From NCBI GenBank assembly GCA_026996955.1, contig JALWJV010000239.1, positions 1 to 14,858 on the forward strand: a stretch of 14,858 nucleotides of DNA. Direction: 5' to 3'. Position numbers and translations under genes: made by a program. The notes under the pieces are model-generated. The model was not told where the DNA came from and searched no databases. It worked only from the letters and a program-made list of their open reading frames with translations. Positions 7,106-14,297 of this stretch are shown here, one piece after another; position 1 is the stretch's first letter; each line of letters starts with the position of its first letter. Origin of the DNA: Deltaproteobacteria bacterium (GTDB taxonomy: Bacteria; Desulfobacterota; Dissulfuribacteria; Dissulfuribacterales; QOAL01).

Positions 7106-7746
7106 AAATTTTAGATATTGCCCCTGATCAGATAGAGGCTGAAAGTTTCAGGATCATTGACCAATCCGTGGCCAAAATGAAAAACTCAGGAGAGCTTGAG
7201 GTGCCTGACCTCTCCCCTGAGGAGTATCAGATAGCAAGGCGGGTGATACATGCAACAGGTGACTTTGATTTTCTGAACAACATCCGTTTCAGCACCAACG
7301 CTGTTAAATCCGGGCTTGAAGCCATTCGTTCAGGCAGAAATATTCTTGTCGATGTGAACATGGCCCTGATGGGTGTGTCCCGAACAATGCTCAACAAATT
7401 CGGCGGCAGGGTGATCTGCAGGATTTCAGAAGAGGAGACATTGAATGACGCCCGCACCAACGGACTCACCAGATCAGAGGCTGCAATAAGGCGTTCAACA
7501 GGAGACAATCCAGGCATTATAGCCATTGGAAACGCCCCTACTGCGCTTCTTATGACTCTCAAGCTCATCAAAGAGGGGCTTATAAAGCCCGGGCTTGTGG
7601 TAGGAGTGCCGGTAGGTTTTGTAAACGCTGCAGAATCAAAGGAACTCCTGATGGAAACTGATATTCCATACATAAGCGTAAAAGGTAACAAGGGTGGAAC
7701 CCCGGTTGCTGTTGCAATTGTTAATGCCCTGCTTCGCCTGGCATAA
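7102..7746 (+). CDS. cbiC: Cobalt-precorrin-8 methylmutase CbiC
   Basis: CbiC moves the methyl group from C11 to C12 of cobalt-precorrin-8, giving cobyrinic acid. It is 214 aa from ATG 7102, which has AGGAAAG just upstream and overlaps the cbiA stop as ATGA. An ATG at 7087 would add five residues and is less likely. Family motifs are PDQIEAESFRIID (8-20) and RRVIHATGDFDF (46-57), in which H50 matches the catalytic histidine of the CobH/CbiC family. They continue with ILVDVNMALMG (81-91), AIGNAPTALL (141-150), GVPVGFVNAAESK (168-180) and KGNKGGTPVAVAIVNALL (194-211). No key residue is missing. A 65-nt gap without an evident signal follows before cbiD. Confidence 0.96.
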   Translation: MKILDIAPDQIEAESFRIIDQSVAKMKNSGELEVPDLSPEEYQIARRVIHATGDFDFLNNIRFSTNAVKSGLEAIRSGRNILVDVNMALMGVSRTMLNKFGGRVICRISEEETLNDARTNGLTRSEAAIRRSTGDNPGIIAIGNAPTALLMTLKLIKEGLIKPGLVVGVPVGFVNAAESKELLMETDIPYISVKGNKGGTPVAVAIVNALLRLA

Positions 7747-7796
7747 ACGAATGATTCTCATCCTTCAGCAAATCACCATATCCCTTTGTAACTGAC

Positions 7797-7802
7797 AGGG
7801 AG
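7797..7802 (+). promoter_or_regulatory. Ribosome binding site supporting the TTG start of cbiD
   Basis: AGGGAG lies 9 nt before TTG 7812. The cbiD frame is open back to a TGA at 7752-7754 and holds no ATG or GTG between that stop and the conserved N-terminal motif, so this TTG is the only standard start available. Confidence 0.65.
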
Positions 7803-7811
7803 ATCACTGTT

Positions 7812-8933
7812 TTGGAAAGAGGAGATGGGAAAAATCTTAGGTCTGGCTTTACCACCGGGGCATGTGCTGCTGCTGCATCAAAGGCTGCGCTTTCATACCT
7901 GCTTTCCGGCGTAGCCCCTGTTGAGGTAAACATCCCGTTTCCCTCAAGCGATCGTCACAGTTTTGCAGTGCACCGGAGTTCACTTTCAAAAAGTTCTGAC
8001 AGTGCCTTTGCCTCTGTAATCAAGGATGCCGGAGACGATCCTGATGTTACCAACAGGGCAGAGATCGGGGCGACTGTCCGTTTGATTGAAGACAATGAAG
8101 CTGATCTGCCAGATGATGATTCGGGCGATGAATTGGAGATTGTTCTAAAAGCAGGAGATGGAGTTGGAACTGTAACAAGACCAGGTCTTGCAGTGCCTCC
8201 AGGAGATCCTGCAATAAACCCCGGCCCAAGGGAAATGATAAGGCAGGCAATAGAAGAAGTTATAAACAGTAAAAGAGGCAGAAAGACCTGTATTGAGGTT
8301 ACTATCAGTGTCAAAAACGGTCAGGAGCTTTCAAAACAGACCTTGAACAGCAGGCTTGGCATAGTCGGCGGGCTTTCCATACTTGGCACAACAGGCATTG
8401 TACGCCCGGTTTCAGCAAAGGCATGGACAGACACCATTGAGGCATCCATGAGTGTGGCCAGGGCAGCAGAGCTTGACGAAATTATCCTGTCAACCGGAAG
8501 GACATCTGAAAGGCACGTGCAGGAGCTGCTTGGGTTTCCTGAAGAGGCAATGGTTATGATGGGAGACTATTTGCAGTATGCACTGAAGGCTGCTGCCAGG
8601 CACGGTTTTTCACACATTCACCTTGCAGGCATGTGGGCAAAGGTTCTTAAAGCTGCACTTGAAATTCCCCAGACCCATGTAAGAAACGGCGCGCTTGAGG
8701 TAAGACAGGCAGCAGCGCTTCTTGAAAAACTTGGACTTGGGGCGGCAGATGCAAGAAAGCTTTCAGGGGCAAACACGGCCAGGGAAATTTTTGACATGCT
8801 TGAGAATGCAGATAGACGTGATTTAATCCGTGCAGTGTGCGAAAAGGCAAAACAGTATGCACATAATGAATCAGGACTTCCAGTAACACTCTATCTCGTC
8901 CATTCATCAAGAGGTGTAGTGGAACAGGTGTAA
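7812..8933 (+). CDS. cbiD: Cobalt-precorrin-5B C1-methyltransferase CbiD
   Basis: CbiD adds the C1 methyl group, using SAM, to turn cobalt-precorrin-5B into cobalt-precorrin-6A; it is specific to the anaerobic route. It is 373 aa, a usual family length. Hallmarks are LRSGFTTGACAAAA (9-22), KDAGDDPDVT (71-80), GDGVGTVTRPGLAVPPGDPA (115-134) followed by INPGPREMI, LGIVGGLSILGTTGIVRPVS, and a C-terminal VHSSRGVVEQV. The start is TTG; an ATG at 7825 is out of frame and directly abuts a GAGGAG. The gene follows cbiC after 65 nt, the largest gap in the cbiA-cmoA run, and is followed by cbiET after 4 nt. Confidence 0.95.
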   Translation: MERGDGKNLRSGFTTGACAAAASKAALSYLLSGVAPVEVNIPFPSSDRHSFAVHRSSLSKSSDSAFASVIKDAGDDPDVTNRAEIGATVRLIEDNEADLPDDDSGDELEIVLKAGDGVGTVTRPGLAVPPGDPAINPGPREMIRQAIEEVINSKRGRKTCIEVTISVKNGQELSKQTLNSRLGIVGGLSILGTTGIVRPVSAKAWTDTIEASMSVARAAELDEIILSTGRTSERHVQELLGFPEEAMVMMGDYLQYALKAAARHGFSHIHLAGMWAKVLKAALEIPQTHVRNGALEVRQAAALLEKLGLGAADARKLSGANTAREIFDMLENADRRDLIRAVCEKAKQYAHNESGLPVTLYLVHSSRGVVEQV

Positions 8934-8937
8934 AGAC

Positions 8938-10179
8938 ATGGAACACTTGATTGAATTAATAGGAGTCTGCGGGGATACTCTTTCCAGCAATGCCAAGGAA
9001 GTGCTTCAAGGCTGTTGTGCCGTGGTTGCATCAAAGCGCTTCTCAGGAATTGCAATAGAGCATGGGCTTGCTCCAATTCCCATTGCCCCTGTTTCAGAGA
9101 TGCTTGAGGCAGTTAATAAAACCCTTGAATCAGGAAGTGTTGCAGTACTTGCCTCAGGAGACCCGCTCTTTTTTGGCATAGGCCGCACGCTTATAAAAAG
9201 GTTTGGCCGAGATAGAATAAACATCTACCCTGCCCTTTCAAGCCTTCAGCTTGCCTGCGCCTGTTTCAAGATTCCCTGGGATGACATGAAGTTTCTGTCA
9301 CTTCACGGAAGAGGTCTGGAAAATTCCGTATCAACAATCCTCAGGAGCAGGACAACTGCCATACTGACTGACAGAAAACACAGCCCTGATGTCATCTCCT
9401 CGCTCCTTCTTGAACGCCTTAAAAAAGCAGGTGCGTCAGACCTTGCAGAGGGTATTACGGTTCATGTAGGAGAGAACCTGGGGCTTGATGACCAGCGACT
9501 GTTCAGTGGCAATCTTTCTGAGGCCGCAGCCACCAAATTCGGCCCCCTGAACATCATGATTGTGCATGACAGGCATGGAAAAATCTCTGAAGGAAACCAT
9601 CAATCCCTTGGCAACACCAGGTTTCCCTGCCTGGGCCTTACAGAAGATGAGATAGAACACTCAAGGAACCTGATAACAAAAAATGAGGTAAGGGCAGCAT
9701 CACTTCATGCACTGAGGCTTGAGCCCCATGGCTGTTTATGGGATGTGGGGGCAGGAAGCGGATCTATTAGCATTGAGGCTGCGGCAATGTGCCCCGAGCT
9801 TTCAATTTACAGCATAGAACGGGCGGATGAACACATAAGAACTATTCAAAAAAATATCAGAAAATTCGGCTGCTGGAATATAAACCTCATAACGGGTGAA
9901 GCCCCTGAAGTCCTCTCTTCCCTGCCCTCTCCAGACAGGATATTTGTAGGGGGAAGCGGAGGGCAGCTTGAGGCAATAATAAGGGAGTGCGTCAAGCGCC
10001 TCGCAGCAAATGGACGCATTGTGGTCAATGCGGTGCTTAAAAAGACTGCCATACAGGCGCCTTTTCTCCTTCGCTCCTCCGGGCTTTCAGTTTCAGAAAG
10101 CCGCATTTCAGTTGAACGGCTGAATAACGGAAATGTCACAAAACTTAATACAATAACAATAATAACCGGTAAAAGATGA
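8938..10179 (+). CDS. cbiET: Bifunctional cobalt-precorrin-7 C5-methyltransferase / cobalt-precorrin-6B C15-methyltransferase (CbiE-CbiT fusion)
   Basis: This is a natural two-domain fusion, 413 aa, arranged like aerobic CobL. Residues 1 to about 210 are CbiE, a tetrapyrrole methylase: LIELIGVCGD (4-13), AVLASGDPLFFGIGRTL (69-85) and the FLSLHGRG segment (119-126). It methylates C5. Residues about 230-413 are CbiT, a Rossmann-fold SAM methyltransferase: GLTEDEIEHSRNLITKNEVR (233-252), the SAM loop WDVGAGSGSISIE (268-280) and later DRIFVGGSGGQLE. It methylates C15 and removes the C12 acetate carboxyl. Both SAM motifs are intact, so both activities are expected. It starts 4 nt after cbiD and ends with an ATGA overlap onto cbiL. 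Confidence 0.95.
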   Translation: MEHLIELIGVCGDTLSSNAKEVLQGCCAVVASKRFSGIAIEHGLAPIPIAPVSEMLEAVNKTLESGSVAVLASGDPLFFGIGRTLIKRFGRDRINIYPALSSLQLACACFKIPWDDMKFLSLHGRGLENSVSTILRSRTTAILTDRKHSPDVISSLLLERLKKAGASDLAEGITVHVGENLGLDDQRLFSGNLSEAAATKFGPLNIMIVHDRHGKISEGNHQSLGNTRFPCLGLTEDEIEHSRNLITKNEVRAASLHALRLEPHGCLWDVGAGSGSISIEAAAMCPELSIYSIERADEHIRTIQKNIRKFGCWNINLITGEAPEVLSSLPSPDRIFVGGSGGQLEAIIRECVKRLAANGRIVVNAVLKKTAIQAPFLLRSSGLSVSESRISVERLNNGNVTKLNTITIITGKR

Positions 10180-10943
10180 ACAGAAAAAATAAACCTGGCT
10201 GCCTGCACCTGGTTGGGGTTGGGCCAGGAGATCCAGACCTTATAACTTACAGGGCTGTTCAGGTGTTGGAGACAGTGCCCGTGATAATTGCCCCAAAGGG
10301 ATCGGCAGGGGGGGCCAGCAGTGCCCTTGCCACTGCAAGGGCCCAGGTTGACATGACGAACAAGGAGATTGTAGAGCTCCACTTCCCAATGAAAAAGGTC
10401 TATGCGGCACAGGGAAGAGAACAGGACACAGAGATACTTGACGCCTGGAATAATGCAGCCCGAACAGTACTTTCATTCATTGATAAAGGGCTTGATGTTG
10501 CCTTTCCCACCATTGGGGACCCTGCAATCTATTCAACGGCTTATTATCTTCATGCCACCATCTGCTCCCTCAGGGATGATGTGCAGGTAAACGTGATTCC
10601 TGGCATATCGGCAATGTCTGCATGCTCTGCTGCATCAAGACAGCCCCTTGGGCTTGGAGAAGAGATTATAACAGTAATACCTGCTGCATTTAACAGAGAA
10701 AATATCCGGGAAATACTTGAAACTTCTGAAACAACAGTGCTTATGAAGGTTCACAGGAGTCTTGATTTGCTGCTGGGCCTGCTTGATGAGACCGGCCTTT
10801 TGGACAATGCCACCTTGATTGAACGCTGCGGTCTCCCCGGTCAGAACATCTACAAAGACCCTCGGGATGCAGCCGGAAAACAGCTTCACTACTTTTCCAC
10901 AATGATAGTCTGCAAAAACAGGCAGGCCAATGGTGACAGTTAA
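10176..10943 (+). CDS. cbiL: Cobalt-precorrin-2 C20-methyltransferase CbiL
   Basis: CbiL transfers a methyl group from SAM to C20 of cobalt-sirohydrochlorin (cobalt-factor II), the first ring methylation after cobalt insertion. It is 255 aa and a member of the tetrapyrrole (corrin/porphyrin) methylase fold. The SAM-site segments are LVGVGPGDPDLITYRAVQVL (12-31), AFPTIGDPAIYST (109-121) and VIPGISAMSACSAA (140-153). The segment APKGSAGGASSALATAR (39-55) is typical of CbiL/CobI and separates it from CbiF and CbiH. The start codon overlaps the cbiET stop as ATGA. Confidence 0.94.
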   Translation: MNRKNKPGCLHLVGVGPGDPDLITYRAVQVLETVPVIIAPKGSAGGASSALATARAQVDMTNKEIVELHFPMKKVYAAQGREQDTEILDAWNNAARTVLSFIDKGLDVAFPTIGDPAIYSTAYYLHATICSLRDDVQVNVIPGISAMSACSAASRQPLGLGEEIITVIPAAFNRENIREILETSETTVLMKVHRSLDLLLGLLDETGLLDNATLIERCGLPGQNIYKDPRDAAGKQLHYFSTMIVCKNRQANGDS

Positions 10944-10950
10944 GCTCGTT

Positions 10951-10955
10951 GAAGG
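10951..10955 (+). promoter_or_regulatory. Ribosome binding site favouring the 10963 start of cbiF
   Basis: GAAGG ends 7 nt before ATG 10963. The alternative in-frame ATG at 10930, inside the end of cbiL, has only a poorly spaced GCAGG. Confidence 0.5.
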
Positions 10956-10962
10956 TTTTACC

Positions 10963-11766
10963 ATGCCCTCTGAACAAACCAGTCAAAACCAGCAACAACC
11001 CTTTGAACAGCAACCTGTCTGCTTTGTAGGCGCAGGCCCTGGAGACCCGGAGCTTATAACGCTTAAGGGCAGAAGGCTGCTTGACTCTGCCGATGTCATT
11101 GTATATGCAGGAAGCCTTGTTAATCCTGAACTGCTCCGCGGCGTTGATGCAGAAATCCACAATTCTGCGTCCATGGACCTTGATACAATCATTGAAATCA
11201 TGGCAAATGCATACAGCCAAAACCGGAACGTGGTAAGGCTTCATACAGGGGATCCCTCCCTGTACGGGGCAATAAGGGAGCAGATCAAAAGACTTGAGGC
11301 AATGGGAATTCCGTGTCTTGTTGTTCCTGGAGTAAGCTCTGCAATGGCTGCGGCTGCTTCCCTCAAGGCAGAACTTACGGTGCCTGAAGTCACCCAGACC
11401 GTGATCTTTACCAGGCGTGCAGGCAGGACACCTGTTCCGGAGCGGGAGTCTTTGGATAGGCTTGCAGCAGCTCAGGCAAGCATGTGTATTTTCCTCAGTG
11501 TTTCATCCATAGAAAAGGTTTCACAGGAGCTCATCTCCGGGGGGTATGCACCTGACACACCTGCAGCTGTAATAGAAAAGGCATCCTGGCCTGAGGAACG
11601 GGTAATTACAGGCACCCTTGAGACAATTTCACAAAAGGTGCAGCAGGCTGGAATCAGGAAGACCGCAATGATACTGGTCGGTAAGGCCCTTGGAGATGGG
11701 CCGGATACAGAGTCAAGACTCTATCACAGCACATTCAGCCATGAATTCCGTAAACAGGAGAAATGA
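10963..11766 (+). CDS. cbiF: Cobalt-precorrin-4 C11-methyltransferase CbiF
   Basis: CbiF methylates C11 of cobalt-precorrin-4 with SAM, giving cobalt-precorrin-5A. It is 267 aa from ATG 10963; an ATG at 10930 would give 278 aa and overlap cbiL by 14 nt, and cannot be fully excluded. Hallmarks are CFVGAGPGDPELITLKGRRL (20-39), DVIVYAGSLVNPELL (44-58), RLHTGDPSLYGAI (92-104), VVPGVSSAMAAAA (120-132) and the CbiF/CobM-typical TRRAGRTPVPE (150-160). Before the conserved domain there is a short tail very rich in Gln and Ser (residues 3-18) with no known function. The stop overlaps cbiG as ATGA. Confidence 0.95.
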   Translation: MPSEQTSQNQQQPFEQQPVCFVGAGPGDPELITLKGRRLLDSADVIVYAGSLVNPELLRGVDAEIHNSASMDLDTIIEIMANAYSQNRNVVRLHTGDPSLYGAIREQIKRLEAMGIPCLVVPGVSSAMAAAASLKAELTVPEVTQTVIFTRRAGRTPVPERESLDRLAAAQASMCIFLSVSSIEKVSQELISGGYAPDTPAAVIEKASWPEERVITGTLETISQKVQQAGIRKTAMILVGKALGDGPDTESRLYHSTFSHEFRKQEK

Positions 11767-12782
11767 AGACAGCCATCCTTTACCTTTCAGAGGCAGGAAG
11801 AGAGTTGGCCCGGAAAATCCAGGCCCGTCTTCCTGACTCAACCATGCACCAGTGCAGGGGTGGCAGCCTTAAAAGCACCACAAAAAAGGCATGGGATGAT
11901 GCGGATGCACTTGTCTTTATCATGGCCACAGGCATAGCAGTACGTGTTATTTCGCCTCTTGTACAGGACAAATACAGGGACCCTGCAGTAGTTGTATGTG
12001 ATGAGAGGGGAAGATACGCAATTTCCCTGCTTTCAGGCCATATAGGAGGTGCAAACAGGCTTGCGGAAATCATCGCTAATATTACCGGGGGCCAGGCTGT
12101 AATAACCACGGCCTCGGATATTTACGGTCATACAGCAGTTGATCTGTGGGCAAGGAACCTTGGTATAGTCTTTGATGACAGGACTGCCCTTACAAGGGTC
12201 ATGGCAAGGATCCTTGAAAAAGGCAGCCTCAAAATATGGTCAGAATGCGCACTGCCCCAACTTCCTGAAGATTTCAGGCAAGTTAACCACATTTCGGATG
12301 CGGATATAATACTTGGCTTCAGGACAAGAGACCATTTGCCCGGTGTTCCGTCACACGCCGCTTTGGGCACACTGCCTGTCTTATGTGCCGGTATTGGCTG
12401 TAACCGCGGAACCGGGGCAAGTGCAATAAAAAAAGCCCTTTCAGAAACCTGCCTGCAGCACGGCCTGGCCATGAGCTCCATAGACCGTATTGCCTCAATT
12501 GACATCAAACAGGATGAACAGGGCTTGATTGATTTTGCCAAGACCAGTGGCCGGAGGCTGCTGTTTTTCACAAAAGATGAACTTAACGCTGTTAATAATG
12601 TTGCTACGTCAAGTGTGGTGTTCAGGGCAACCGGTGCAAAGGGAGTGGCTGAGCCTGCTGCAATACTGGGAGCAGGCAATGGAAAACTTATTGTAAGGAA
12701 GATGAAATGGAAGGACGTAACAACGGCAATAGCCCTGGACACCTCTTCGTGGTGGGAACAGGGCCAGGCGCAGAAGACCTGA
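11763..12782 (+). CDS. cbiG: Cobalt-precorrin-5A hydrolase CbiG
   Basis: CbiG opens the delta-lactone of cobalt-precorrin-5A and releases the C20 unit as acetaldehyde, forming cobalt-precorrin-5B; it is a marker of the anaerobic route. It is 339 aa with the full three-part layout. The N-terminal domain has FIMATGIAVRVISPLVQDK (52-70) and ISLLSGHIGGANRLA (87-101), followed by TTASDI. A variable middle lies around 130-205. The C-terminal domain has CAGIGCNRGT (208-217) and GVAEPAAILGAGNGKLIV (294-311). The ATGA overlap with cbiF suggests coupled translation. Its last 25 codons overlap the start of cbiH in another frame. The final 14 or so residues (DTSSWWEQGQAQKT) extend past the usual conserved end and are probably a by-product of that overlap. 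Confidence 0.95.
   Translation: MKTAILYLSEAGRELARKIQARLPDSTMHQCRGGSLKSTTKKAWDDADALVFIMATGIAVRVISPLVQDKYRDPAVVVCDERGRYAISLLSGHIGGANRLAEIIANITGGQAVITTASDIYGHTAVDLWARNLGIVFDDRTALTRVMARILEKGSLKIWSECALPQLPEDFRQVNHISDADIILGFRTRDHLPGVPSHAALGTLPVLCAGIGCNRGTGASAIKKALSETCLQHGLAMSSIDRIASIDIKQDEQGLIDFAKTSGRRLLFFTKDELNAVNNVATSSVVFRATGAKGVAEPAAILGAGNGKLIVRKMKWKDVTTAIALDTSSWWEQGQAQKT
12695..12701 (+). promoter_or_regulatory. Ribosome binding site for cbiH inside cbiG
   Basis: AAGGAAG lies 5 nt before ATG 12707. It supports a cbiH start within the cbiG coding sequence. The ATG at 12702 belongs to the cbiG frame and is not a gene start. Confidence 0.7.
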
Positions 12783-13495
12783 TAGCCCCAAGGGCACAGG
12801 ATGCCATAAAAAATGCAGATGTCATTGCAGGATACAGGACATATATTGACCTTGTAAGAGGACTTATGAGGGATGATCAGAAGGTGCTCTCATCCTCCAT
12901 GATGCAGGAGGTTGAACGCTGCAAAAGGGCCCTGGAGGAGGCATCTTCAGGCAGAAGGGTTGCCCTGGTGTGCAGCGGAGATCCTGGGATATATGCCATG
13001 GCAGGCCTTGTCTTTGAGCTTTCAAGAAGCGCTGAAGATTCAGGCAGGCCCTATAACACTCAAATTGAAATCATACCCGGTATTCCTGCCCTTAGTGCCT
13101 GTGCCGCCATCCTTGGCGCGCCGCTTATGCATGATTTTGCATCTGTAAGCCTCTCTGACCTTCTCACCCCGTGGGAACTAATAGAAAAACGTATCAACGC
13201 TGCGGCATCTGCGGATTTTGTGATTGTCATATACAACCCCCGGTCCAAGAAACGCACTGAACAGATAGTGCGGGCAAGGGATATAATCCTTGAGCACAGG
13301 AGAGGTTCAACCCCGGTGGGGATTGTATCTGCTGCCTCAAGGGAGTCTGAATCTGTCACCCTTACAACGCTTGAAAATATGCTTGAGCATGAAATTCACA
13401 TGCAGTCCACTGTTATTGTAGGTAATTCAAGCACGTTCTCGTGGCGTGGAAGAATGGTGACCCCACGGGGATATTCGGGAAAGTACAACTTTTAG
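12707..13495 (+). CDS. cbiH: Cobalt-factor III C17-methyltransferase (ring contraction) CbiH
   Basis: CbiH methylates C17 and contracts the ring of cobalt-factor III, giving cobalt-precorrin-4. It is 262 aa, a tetrapyrrole methylase. Motifs are LFVVGTGPGAEDLIAPRA (13-30), DVIAGYRTYIDL (38-49), ALVCSGDPGIYAMAGL (86-101), IIPGIPALSACAAILGAP (122-139), the CbiH/CobJ-typical SLSDLLTPW (148-156), VIYNPRSKKR (174-183) and a C-terminal TPRGY. The start lies 76 nt inside cbiG, in the +2 frame relative to it. The first motif begins about 12 codons in, so a much later start is not possible. cmoA follows after 4 nt. Confidence 0.95.
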   Translation: MEGRNNGNSPGHLFVVGTGPGAEDLIAPRAQDAIKNADVIAGYRTYIDLVRGLMRDDQKVLSSSMMQEVERCKRALEEASSGRRVALVCSGDPGIYAMAGLVFELSRSAEDSGRPYNTQIEIIPGIPALSACAAILGAPLMHDFASVSLSDLLTPWELIEKRINAAASADFVIVIYNPRSKKRTEQIVRARDIILEHRRGSTPVGIVSAASRESESVTLTTLENMLEHEIHMQSTVIVGNSSTFSWRGRMVTPRGYSGKYNF

Positions 13496-13499
13496 ACCA

Positions 13500-14240
13500 A
13501 TGCCTCGGGAAAACAACTCAAAAGACCGCCTTTACGCAGAGCCTGTTGAGAAAATCCAGGATTTTGTATTTGACCAAAAGGTTGCCTCGGTCTTCCAGGA
13601 TATGATCAGGCGGTCAGTACCAGGCTACAGCACCATTATCTCCATGACAGGGCTCCTTGCCAGACGCTTTGTCAAGCCAGGCACCCTCTGCTATGACCTT
13701 GGATGTTCCCTTGGGGCAGGAATACTTTCAATGCTGAAATGCATTGATACAGACAGGTGCAGTATTGTGGGCGTTGATAACTCCCCTGCAATGATCAAAC
13801 AGTGCAGAGAAAACACAAAATTTTCATCTGAACGTATTCCAGTCCACCTGATATGTTCAGACATCAATGATATTATTTTGAAAAATGCCTCAGTAGTGGT
13901 TCTTAACTTTACGCTCCAGTTTATCCCACCTGGACAGAGGCCCTCTTTGCTTAAAAAGATTTATCAGGGCATGGTCCCTGGGGGACTGCTGATACTTTCC
14001 GAAAAGATAAAATTTGAAGACCAGAGGATAGAAAAGATGCACCGGGAAATGCATCATGATTTCAAGAGGATTCACGGTTACAGCGACCTTGAAATCAGCC
14101 AGAAACGGGCCGCTCTTGAAAGGGTGCTTCTGCCGGAAACCCTTAATACCCACAGAAAACGCCTTGAGGAAGCAGGATTTTCAAGTGTCAGCGTCTGGTT
14201 TCAGTGCTTTAATTTTGTGTCAATTACTGCGCTGAAATAG
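13500..14240 (+). CDS. cmoA: Carboxy-S-adenosyl-L-methionine synthase CmoA
   Basis: CmoA makes carboxy-SAM from SAM and prephenate. CmoB uses this to build the 5-oxyacetyl-uridine (cmo5U34) modification of tRNA wobble positions. The protein is 246 aa and closely follows E. coli CmoA as I recall it: FDQKVASVFQDMIRRSVPGY (24-43), YDLGCSLGAGILS (65-77), GVDNSPAMI (91-99), VVLNFTLQF (133-141), KIYQGMVPGG (153-162), LSEKIKFED (166-174), HHDFKR (185-190), GYSDLEISQKRA (193-204) and WFQCFNF near the C-terminus. R203 matches the arginine (R199 in E. coli) that binds the carboxylate of carboxy-SAM. It starts 4 nt after cbiH, with a weak ribosome binding site, so it probably shares the cobalamin transcript. 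No cmoB is present in the window. Confidence 0.93.
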   Translation: MPRENNSKDRLYAEPVEKIQDFVFDQKVASVFQDMIRRSVPGYSTIISMTGLLARRFVKPGTLCYDLGCSLGAGILSMLKCIDTDRCSIVGVDNSPAMIKQCRENTKFSSERIPVHLICSDINDIILKNASVVVLNFTLQFIPPGQRPSLLKKIYQGMVPGGLLILSEKIKFEDQRIEKMHREMHHDFKRIHGYSDLEISQKRAALERVLLPETLNTHRKRLEEAGFSSVSVWFQCFNFVSITALK

Positions 14241-14297
14241 CGATTCATGTTCAAGACATGTAAGTAGGGGAGCAATACTGATTAAGGTTTACCTGGT

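Noticed and set aside
7227..7691. 154-codon minus-strand open frame opposite cbiC
   Set aside because: cbiC on the plus strand is unambiguous; the antisense frame has a composition typical of a shadow and no motif.
7825..7827. ATG just after GAGGAG near the cbiD start
   Set aside because: It is out of the cbiD frame and the GAGGAG directly abuts the ATG, leaving no spacing for initiation.
9846..10382. 178-codon minus-strand open frame opposite the cbiET/cbiL junction
   Set aside because: It runs antisense to two well-supported genes and shows no recognisable domain.
10930..10962. Earlier ATG for cbiF
   Set aside because: It would add 11 non-conserved residues overlapping cbiL and has a poorly placed ribosome binding site; kept as an alternative rather than the call.
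14246..14260. Small hairpin CATGT-TCAAG-ACATG after cmoA as a terminator
   Set aside because: The stem is only 5 bp, has a low G+C content and no T-run on either side.
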